This document shows, piece after piece, positions 1-5,759 of a stretch of DNA of 5,759 nt. A program made the position numbers and the translations under genes. The notes under the pieces are model-generated. The model was not told the origin of the DNA. It ran no database searches and was given only the letters and a program-made list of their open reading frames with translations. Source of the DNA: Nitrospirales bacterium (lineage in GTDB: Bacteria; Nitrospirota; Nitrospiria; Nitrospirales; UBA2166). The stretch's first letter is position 1. The number at the start of each line of letters is the position of its first letter. The stretch is from positions 1 through 5,759 of the forward strand of contig JAJDBL010000070.1 of the NCBI GenBank assembly GCA_029261375.1. The letters run 5' to 3'.

Positions 1-1
1 A

Positions 2-1495
2 CTATTCAGCGGCCAACAATCGGTTACCGATATTCAAAACGTCGCAAACGGGATTATCCCAGTTAATATCCAGTTGATTGCAATAGACGAAACTGCCCCC
101 GCAATCACGACAACGAGCCCTCAGGACGGCGAAATCAATGTTAGTGCAACTCGCTCAATTACCATTGACTTTGATAGGGATATGGAATCTCCATCAATAG
201 ATGAGACGAGCTTCGAAGTGTTCGGACCAGCTGGAAGACTTAGTGGTGTCGTTAGCTGCGATGTGCCTTGCCGAAGAGCGACGTTTGTGGGGATACTTCC
301 TCAGGGCGCGTTAGCAAGCCCGGCTGAAATTACGGTGCGAATGACAACCCTTGCCAACGACATATCGAGAAACCATCTCGCACAGAATTTTGTGTTCTCG
401 TTTTTTACCGAAACAGCGATCCCAACTCCACCTGAACCCCCGGTGGCAGGTGACGATCTAGATTTGGATGGAGATGGGTTTTCCGTCAATCAGGGGGATT
501 GCGATGACCAGAATGATCAAGCATTCCCTGGTGCGACAGAAATTTCCGGGAATGCCATTGACGAAGACTGTGATGGCATCGTGCTCGATCCTGGCGGAAC
601 AGGGAATGCTCCTCCCACTGGCCCCGACAACGAGAGCCCTACAAATCCCGAGACGACAGACAATGACACCGACGGCTTTACAGTCAGTGACCCACCAATC
701 GACTGCAACGACAACGATCCTCTCATCAATCCTGATGCGCCAGAAATTCCAGGAAACACAGTCGATGAAAACTGCGACGGGATAGTGCTTGCTCCTCCAC
801 CTCCTGTACAAGGGGCTCCAGTCGAAGCAGCATTTCCTCCACAACTCCTCACGGTGGTGCCATTTCCCGGCAGTGTGTCAATTCAAATAAGTTCCGTTGT
901 TGAAGGGATCTTCGACGTTACTATAGACCCTACAACATTAAGCGCGACAACATTTATTGTGAACTGCTTGTCTGGGGGACCTGTCGCCGGAACGGTCTCC
1001 TATGATGCAGCGCTACGTACGGCAACCTTTAGACCAACCACACCTTTACCCCCTGGAACGATTTGTACACCAACGCTCACGAATAGCATTCTCGGAGCGG
1101 ATGGAACCGCACTCACAGAATTTTCATGGTCATTCATCACCTCAGCGGTCGCCGCTGGTTCGCCTACGGTTCAAGCGGTACTCCCCGCAAATCTTGCATT
1201 GAACGTTCCTATCACAACCCCCATTGAAGTGACCTTTGGGCAGGCCAATCTTGCAGATCCACTGGATGTGATTGATCCCACGACAATTCACACGGATACG
1301 ATCGTCTTGACAGGTCCCAACGGTCTTATTAGCGGGGCAGTCACGTTTGATCCGATACTCAACAAAGCCAAATTCACCCCAACAGCTGCGCTCAGCCCTT
1401 TAACTGACTACACCCTAACGGTAACGATTGGGGTTAAGAGCCTCGCTGGAGCTCGATTGGGATTGTCCTTCTTTTCATCATTCCTGACGCAGTGA
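2..1495 (+). CDS. Secreted Ig-like (Big_5/SbsA-type) protein with two MopE-type metal-binding repeats, 5'-truncated
   Basis: The reading frame is open to the left edge, so the true start and any signal peptide lie outside the window; a TTG at 74 is in frame but lies inside a conserved module and is unlikely to be the start. Visible order: tail of a beta-rich module (2-73, beginning LFSGQQ); Big_5-like domain 1 (about 89-409, ending SFFTE); MopE-type repeats (452-586 and 659-790) joined by a Pro/Gly-rich linker; Big_5-like domain 2 (about 833-1144, ending SWSFITS); domain 3 (about 1154-1492, ending at the stop). Each Ig unit shows the family pattern of an opening P-x-x-x-x-x-N/S-V, a middle 'G-x-V-x-(Y/F)-D-x-x-x-x-x-A-x-F-x-P' and a closing aromatic strand. 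All eight cysteines fall in plausible pairs (codons at 257/269, 500/569, 704/773, 965/1064), as expected for an exported protein. There is no C-terminal anchor, LPXTG or PEP-CTERM signal. The likely role is structural or adhesive at the cell surface; ligand and partners are unknown. The stop at 1493-1495 lies 89 bases before the next gene, which looks like a paralogue. Confidence 0.85.
   Translation, partial: LFSGQQSVTDIQNVANGIIPVNIQLIAIDETAPAITTTSPQDGEINVSATRSITIDFDRDMESPSIDETSFEVFGPAGRLSGVVSCDVPCRRATFVGILPQGALASPAEITVRMTTLANDISRNHLAQNFVFSFFTETAIPTPPEPPVAGDDLDLDGDGFSVNQGDCDDQNDQAFPGATEISGNAIDEDCDGIVLDPGGTGNAPPTGPDNESPTNPETTDNDTDGFTVSDPPIDCNDNDPLINPDAPEIPGNTVDENCDGIVLAPPPPVQGAPVEAAFPPQLLTVVPFPGSVSIQISSVVEGIFDVTIDPTTLSATTFIVNCLSGGPVAGTVSYDAALRTATFRPTTPLPPGTICTPTLTNSILGADGTALTEFSWSFITSAVAAGSPTVQAVLPANLALNVPITTPIEVTFGQANLADPLDVIDPTTIHTDTIVLTGPNGLISGAVTFDPILNKAKFTPTAALSPLTDYTLTVTIGVKSLAGARLGLSFFSSFLTQ
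452..790 (+). repeat. Two tandem MopE-type Asp/Cys metal-binding repeats (protein-level)
   Basis: Copy 1 is encoded by 452-586 and copy 2 by 659-790. Each has an Asp-rich loop (DLDLDGDGF; DNDTDGF), then a Cys-Asp/Asn cluster (GDCDDQND; DCNDNDP), a Pro-Gly/Asp-Ala-x-Glu segment and a closing (I/V)DE(D/N)CDGIVL. The two cysteines are 23 residues apart in both copies. This matches the repeat family named after MopE, a copper-binding surface protein of Methylococcus. The spaced Asp residues also resemble EF-hand or dockerin calcium loops, so the bound metal cannot be decided from sequence. The DNA of the copies has diverged at synonymous sites, so the duplication is old and the protein motif has been kept under selection. 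Confidence 0.8.
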
Positions 1496-1584
1496 CGACG
1501 GATGCCAATCACCAGGCGCCTGACGCGAACGTAGATCAAGCCGTGTGTAAACGTATCAAAAACAAACACGTGTACGATGAAAAT

Positions 1585-1707
1585 ATGGTACGTACGAATG
1601 AATTCGGATTCCGTTCACGGGGATACACGCCATCGACGGGCCTGAGAAGCCTGTTCGCTCTCATCTCCGCATTCTTCCTTCTCCTCTCAGTCACTCCGGC
1701 GTCCGCT
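1585..1707 (+). other. Sec signal peptide of the exported Big_5 protein
   Basis: The 41 encoded residues have a long polar, basic n-region (with R3, R11, R13, R21), a hydrophobic core LFALISAFFLLLSV, and a signal peptidase I site TPASA|QDTQ that fits the A-x-A rule. There is no cysteine at the cleavage site, so this is not a lipoprotein, and no twin-arginine pair. It fixes the export of the product and is the main argument for the ATG at 1585. Confidence 0.85.
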
Positions 1708-3777
1708 CAAGATACGCAGGAGGGCGCGATGCACTCACCCATTGACACTTCATCGGTAAGAATCAGCATTCGTGGTGTACCAAATCGTGCTGGCCCCAAA
1801 GCCCTCATCCCATTGGAAGTCACCTCTATTACAATAGACGCTACGAGTCCTGATATCGCCGCACCGAGTAGTACGGTGATCCCGATTGCGCCCAATCAGG
1901 TGCTCCTGGATGCTCTTATTACCCTTCAAGTCGCCAATAGCTATACGTTTACCGTGACGGCCTTTGATGCATTGGGAATTGCACGCTTCAGAGGCGAACA
2001 GGCAGGGATTGACGTTATTCAGAGCGGTGTCGCAACAGTCAAGATCTTGCTGAGGCGTTTTGACGCGGCATTTTTCACGACAGTTACAGCTCCGGCGGCT
2101 GAAGCCACAGGAGTTCCCATATCCACCACCATACGCGCGACATTTTCAAAACCTATCGCGACGACAACCATCATCCCCCCAGCAGGCAACTTTCTGCTCA
2201 CAGAAACTGACTCTGGCGCCTCCGTGCCTGGTGCCGTCTTTTATGACGCGACCTCCAGCACCGCAATGTTTATTCCCGGCACCCTTGCGACGCCAGTGCC
2301 CCTGACACCGGGGACATCGTACACCGCCCAGCTCACCACCGGGGTACGCGAGCCAAACGCCAATCCCGTGTTCACTACTGATTTGACATGGACGTTTTTT
2401 ACCGAGGTATCGGCAACTGCAAAAGTGTTCACCGAGAACTTTGAGCCCCTAACGAGCGTAAAAGCCGTCGACGGGTATAACATTCAAGCTATCAACGTCA
2501 ACGATCCTCTACCAACAGGTGTTATTGCCACAATAAATCCGCTGACAATCCTTGACTCCGAAGGAGACGAAGCCATTGGTATCCCAGAATTTCTGGGTCT
2601 CGACCTGAGCGGCTTACCAGTCAACACTTCCACTCAAGTCGCTGGCATCTTCCCTGGAGGTGAGCCCACCGGGTCGCAAGCGTTTGGCATCACGGCTGAT
2701 TTCAGCGTGCTAAATCTAGGAAGCCCCATGTTCTTCCTCGGCGGGAAAGGCCAGGTTTCTGGGACAGAAGCATTCGGAGGAGGGTTTGGCACGGCACGAA
2801 AAACACATGGGAATTCAATTCCACTGGCTGGAGGAATTTTGTCGTTCCTTGCCCAACAGACAGCCGGAGCTGGAGAAATGGTCAGCGTCCTTGTGAATGA
2901 CAAAGATGGAGAGAGTTTCACGTCATTTGCTCAAACGCTCTCTTCGTCTCTACAGGAATATGCATTTAGAATTTCGCTCACGTCGGCTGGGGGAAGCTTT
3001 TTACAGGATTTTTCTAATCTTCCCATCAATGCTCAAACCAATGGGGTACCGAACGGGCTCATCGACGAGATTGTCTCCATCCAGTTCGTCATGTTCAATG
3101 GTGGGGGAAATAACAACCCGGCCACCATGCTAGTGGATGACGTGAGAGCCATCGGTCCAAACGTCTCCGTTAATTCTTCCGTGACGCTGCGCGATAATTC
3201 ACTTGAACTGGTTGACGCCGTTGGGTCGGAGGCAATCGAGGTGACATCAATTTCCAATGGAGTCGCGACCTTTCGAACGCCGACTGCAACACGACTTGCG
3301 TCCAGTCTCAAGCTCAATCTCACGTTCGAACCGGTGTCCGGATTTGGCGATTTGACAACACATTTTGACTTCTCGCTCTCCTCGCAGACACCTGGAGATA
3401 ATCGCCAACTGTCACTGAAACTTTCCCCGGTACTCATCGGAAACACAGGAATGTCCACACTTGTCACCATCCCAAGTGATGCAACGATCAACTTTTTCGG
3501 AGAGGACGCTCAAGGGAGCGGGATTGCGTTGGTTCTTGCAAACGTCGGCACCATTGCCACAGCAGTGGGACCAACAATCTCCATTGACCCCGATGCACTA
3601 GCCTCCGCTATTGCCGCTGTTCTTCCTGGCAACAACATAGATACGATGGGAAACTTCTCATTTAGTGCCTCCTTTGGTGGAGGTTTTCTTCTTGCCCCCT
3701 CCGGATCAACAACCTGTGTCGCGTCCAGCGGCTGCCTGCCAGTTACAATGGGCGAAAGCGAAGTCACAACGAACTAG
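1585..3777 (+). CDS. Exported Big_5 (SbsA Ig-like) domain protein with large unassigned C-terminal region
   Basis: Product of 730 residues. I chose the ATG at 1585 because it puts a normal signal peptide at the N-terminus; the frame is open back to a GTG at 1492 that overlaps the previous stop, but this would add 31 hydrophilic residues before the signal and has no ribosome binding site. Shine-Dalgarno pairing for 1585 is also weak (GATGAA). After cleavage near residue 41, residues 42-165 form a beta-rich module ending in FRGEQ plus an alternating hydrophobic strand; 166-273 is a Big_5-like domain ending TWTFFTE. Residues 274-525 look like a jelly-roll or lectin-like sandwich (starts FTENFEPL, ends MLVDDVRAIGP), an inference from strand pattern only. 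Residues 526-730 are another Ser/Thr/Gly-rich beta region. The only cysteines in the mature protein are 711 and 717, near the C-terminus, a possible disulfide. No transmembrane anchor or sorting signal follows. It is probably periplasmic or surface-exposed with a structural or binding role; no catalytic motif is seen. Confidence 0.85.
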   Translation: MVRTNEFGFRSRGYTPSTGLRSLFALISAFFLLLSVTPASAQDTQEGAMHSPIDTSSVRISIRGVPNRAGPKALIPLEVTSITIDATSPDIAAPSSTVIPIAPNQVLLDALITLQVANSYTFTVTAFDALGIARFRGEQAGIDVIQSGVATVKILLRRFDAAFFTTVTAPAAEATGVPISTTIRATFSKPIATTTIIPPAGNFLLTETDSGASVPGAVFYDATSSTAMFIPGTLATPVPLTPGTSYTAQLTTGVREPNANPVFTTDLTWTFFTEVSATAKVFTENFEPLTSVKAVDGYNIQAINVNDPLPTGVIATINPLTILDSEGDEAIGIPEFLGLDLSGLPVNTSTQVAGIFPGGEPTGSQAFGITADFSVLNLGSPMFFLGGKGQVSGTEAFGGGFGTARKTHGNSIPLAGGILSFLAQQTAGAGEMVSVLVNDKDGESFTSFAQTLSSSLQEYAFRISLTSAGGSFLQDFSNLPINAQTNGVPNGLIDEIVSIQFVMFNGGGNNNPATMLVDDVRAIGPNVSVNSSVTLRDNSLELVDAVGSEAIEVTSISNGVATFRTPTATRLASSLKLNLTFEPVSGFGDLTTHFDFSLSSQTPGDNRQLSLKLSPVLIGNTGMSTLVTIPSDATINFFGEDAQGSGIALVLANVGTIATAVGPTISIDPDALASAIAAVLPGNNIDTMGNFSFSASFGGGFLLAPSGSTTCVASSGCLPVTMGESEVTTN

Positions 3778-3937
3778 TTTTCCATCTACCCGTACCACTT
3801 CCCGCAGACCACCTTCGTTTTTCCTTAATCTCTCGAACCGAAACAGGTATACTCCATCACCATTACGTTTGCCTCTCTGCACACATGCCTAGCCGATACG
3901 ACACTTCGTTGATACCCCACAACCCCACACGCCTGCC

Positions 3938-5759
3938 ATGAATTGGAGAAAGCCAGGCGGCATCAGAATGTGGGGATTCTGGGTGGCGACAGGAGTCACT
4001 GCCATTATGGTGATCCTGTATTTAATCAGCCCTCGGCTCCTCGATGACCTTGAGAATAAATCATTAGATTCACGCTTCCTCACGCGCGGGGAAGTTTCAA
4101 CGAGCGGCACGATCGTGATCATAGCCATTGATGAGAGAAGTATTGCGGAATTCGGTCGATGGCCTTGGTCACGGGATCGGATGGGCGACCTGATTCGGGG
4201 AATAGCTTCTGCGGGAGCGAAAGTGATCGGCGTCGACATCATTTATAGCGAGCCGGAGATCACGGATCGCCTCAAGACGATCCAAGACCTTCAACGAGAA
4301 ATTACAGCACTAGATTCTGATGAAAGTCGCTTTAGCAAAGTCTTGGAAAAGAAGCAGCTGGAGGCGTCAACAGATGCCTTGTTTGCAGATGCCATCGGAG
4401 AGGCCGGAAACGTCGTTATGGCACTCGCACCAATTATCGGCGGCAGTGGTCACGGTCCCAACTATGCGCAAGTGACAGCGGAAACAACGCCACAGCAATC
4501 AGAGACCCCATTTGAAATCGGCCGTTACGTATTTAATATCGTGAAGGGCGCGTCCCGCGATAAGATCTTTGACCCACTGGAAGCCACCGACATCCTGCCT
4601 CCACTTCCAGAACTGGCGAGGCAGGCGAGTGGGTTAGGACATGTCTACGCGACCCAGGACCGTGACGGAGTGATTCGATATGGCGCGCTGACAGTGAAAT
4701 ATAACGACGACTATTTTCCCTCCCTCCCGCTTGCCGTCGCACAAGCCTATCTCGATATTCCCTGGAGTCAAATGTCGCTCCACCTCGCTGAGTCAGTGAC
4801 GCTTGGTGACATTACCATTCCAACGGACGAACGAGGCCGCATGTTGCTTTACCATTATGGGCAGCAGCGAAGCTTCCCCTACTACTCAGCCGCAGCCATT
4901 CTTAAGAATGAGCTTCTGCCGGGAACACTCGAAGGGAAAATCGTATTCGTTGGAACGACAACGATAGGCGGATATGATCTTCGAGTCAGTCCATTCGACG
5001 CTAATATTCCCGGGGTGGAAATCAACGCGGCCGTCGCAGAGAACATCATTCACGGTCAATTTCTTCATCGCAGCGAATTGCTCAAGGTCGTCGATCTCAT
5101 TGCGATTATTCTCGGAGGGTTACTGGCAGGACTGATTATTCCGAACGTCAGAGGGTTGTACGGGACGGCAGCTGTCATTGGGTTTCTGGCCTGGTATCTT
5201 TTTCTCGCCCAATATCTCTTCGTTGCTTCAGGACTGTGGATCAGTCTTGTATATCCCCTCCTCACGATACTCTTGTGCTACATCGCACTCACCGTCCTGA
5301 GTTACATGACGGAAGAACGCCGAGCGAAGGAAATCCGCTCCATGTTCACTAGTTTTGTGAACCCACGCATTGTTGAGGAGTTGATCAGACACCCTGATGC
5401 GATCAAGCTTGGTGGCTATCGACGAGAGGTCACCCTCCTCTTTTCGGATATCCGAGGATTCACGACATTCTCCGAAAAACACCGAGATGAGCCTGAGAAA
5501 ATCGTGGTCCAGCTCAATGAATACCTTCAGGCAATGACCGAGGAGGTCTTTCGTACGGATGGAACACTCGACAAGTTCGTGGGCGATGCCGTGATGGCAT
5601 ACTGGAGTGCGCCCATTGAACAGCCTAATCATGCAGAACTCGGAATCACCTGTGCGCTCGCCATGCGCAGGCGACTAAAAGAACTCAATGAAAAATGGGC
5701 CTCAGAAGGAAAGGAACCATTTGAAATCGGTATCGGACTGCACACCGGAGACGCAGTCG
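3938..5759 (+). CDS. CHASE2-domain class III adenylate cyclase (probable), 3'-truncated
   Basis: The frame runs off the right edge after 607 codons. Residues 12-30 form a transmembrane helix. Residues about 32-378 are a CHASE2 extracytoplasmic sensor, with typical blocks IAIDERSIAEFGRWPWSR (63-80), VIGVDIIYSEPE, GHVYATQDRDGVIR, GKIVFVGTTTIGGYD and IPGVEINAAVAENII. A charged, probably helical insertion (about 108-150) sits inside it. Three further helices follow (about 384-401, 408-430, 433-456), then a short cytoplasmic linker and a class III nucleotide cyclase domain from about 495. The two metal-binding aspartates are D504 (LFSDIRGFT) and D550 (KFVGDAVMA). K546, four residues before D550, is the lysine that reads adenine in adenylate cyclases, so ATP to cAMP is more likely than GTP to cGMP. 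The second purine-reading residue and the transition-state Asn and Arg lie beyond the window, so activity cannot be confirmed. The first in-frame ATG after the stop at 3890-3892 is 3938; it lacks a Shine-Dalgarno but keeps basic residues (R4, K5, R10) before helix 1. An alternative ATG at 3968 has AGGCGG seven bases upstream. The signal sensed by CHASE2 is unknown. Confidence 0.92.
   Translation, partial: MNWRKPGGIRMWGFWVATGVTAIMVILYLISPRLLDDLENKSLDSRFLTRGEVSTSGTIVIIAIDERSIAEFGRWPWSRDRMGDLIRGIASAGAKVIGVDIIYSEPEITDRLKTIQDLQREITALDSDESRFSKVLEKKQLEASTDALFADAIGEAGNVVMALAPIIGGSGHGPNYAQVTAETTPQQSETPFEIGRYVFNIVKGASRDKIFDPLEATDILPPLPELARQASGLGHVYATQDRDGVIRYGALTVKYNDDYFPSLPLAVAQAYLDIPWSQMSLHLAESVTLGDITIPTDERGRMLLYHYGQQRSFPYYSAAAILKNELLPGTLEGKIVFVGTTTIGGYDLRVSPFDANIPGVEINAAVAENIIHGQFLHRSELLKVVDLIAIILGGLLAGLIIPNVRGLYGTAAVIGFLAWYLFLAQYLFVASGLWISLVYPLLTILLCYIALTVLSYMTEERRAKEIRSMFTSFVNPRIVEELIRHPDAIKLGGYRREVTLLFSDIRGFTTFSEKHRDEPEKIVVQLNEYLQAMTEEVFRTDGTLDKFVGDAVMAYWSAPIEQPNHAELGITCALAMRRRLKELNEKWASEGKEPFEIGIGLHTGDAV

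Noticed and set aside
458..852. Two overlapping minus-strand open frames opposite the MopE-type repeats
   Set aside because: They are antisense to a well-supported domain region, their products lack any recognisable motif, and the Asp/Pro-rich codons of the plus strand tend to leave the opposite frames open.
1513..1522. Perfect 10-base palindrome CAGGCGCCTG between genes 1 and 2
   Set aside because: Several palindromes of this length are expected by chance in a window this size. It has no second copy nearby and no T-run after it to suggest a terminator.
1492..1584. GTG at 1492 overlapping the previous stop (GTGA) as start of the second gene
   Set aside because: It resembles translational coupling, but it would put 31 polar residues before a good signal peptide and has no ribosome binding site. 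The ATG at 1585 fits better.
3848..3853. TATACT as a possible -10 element upstream of the cyclase gene
   Set aside because: The hexamer is close to the consensus, but the best -35 candidate (TTAATC at 3824-3829, spacing 18) matches only three of six positions. It is suggestive but not enough to annotate.
3778..3937. Terminator or small RNA in the 160-base gap before the cyclase
   Set aside because: There are short T-runs but no GC-rich hairpin in front of them, and no recognisable riboswitch or RNA structure. Nothing specific could be supported.
3889..4242. Minus-strand open frame across the start of the cyclase gene
   Set aside because: It lies opposite the conserved CHASE2 block IAIDERSIAEFGRWPW, which is clearly the real coding frame, and has no motif of its own.
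4259..4390. Charged helical insertion in CHASE2 as a novel domain
   Set aside because: An Asp/Glu/Lys-rich helical stretch between the SEPE block and the DALFADAI block is, from memory, common in CHASE2 proteins, so it is not evidence of something new.

Overview
The window reads as a stretch of bacterial chromosome with three same-strand (+) protein genes and nothing convincing on the minus strand. I see no RNA gene, insertion sequence, CRISPR array or phage gene. Gene content is secreted SbsA-type Ig-like (Big_5) proteins, a MopE-type metal-binding repeat pair and a CHASE2 adenylate cyclase. This suggests a Gram-negative environmental bacterium. Nitrospirota (Nitrospira-like), a deltaproteobacterial lineage or a related group would fit, but that is an inference from family distribution and not something the sequence proves.

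Layout: (1) 2-1495, the 3' part of a large secreted or surface protein. It is open at the left edge and carries three Big_5-like Ig domains, with two Asp/Cys-rich MopE-type repeats between the first and second. (2) 1585-3777, a 730-residue exported protein with a clear signal peptide, an N-terminal beta-rich module, one Big_5-like domain and a long Gly/Ser/Thr-rich, probably all-beta C-terminal half that I cannot assign to a family. (3) 3938 to the right edge, a membrane-bound class III cyclase with an extracytoplasmic CHASE2 sensor, three C-terminal transmembrane helices and a catalytic domain cut off by the window. The short gaps (1496-1584 and 3778-3937) hold no gene and no convincing terminator.

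How they relate: genes 1 and 2 look like tandem paralogues. The residues at the left edge, just before the first Big_5 domain of gene 1, match the end of the N-terminal module of gene 2, and the first Big_5 domains of both end in the same FFTE motif. Both proteins should sit outside the cytoplasmic membrane. The cyclase has a sensor domain on that same side and makes a cytoplasmic second messenger, probably cAMP. A functional link between the surface proteins and the cyclase is possible from proximity alone, but the 160-base gap means co-transcription is not assured.

I did not find strong evidence for a new system. The best leads are the Big_5/MopE mosaic, the paralogous pair and the unassigned C-terminal half of gene 2.
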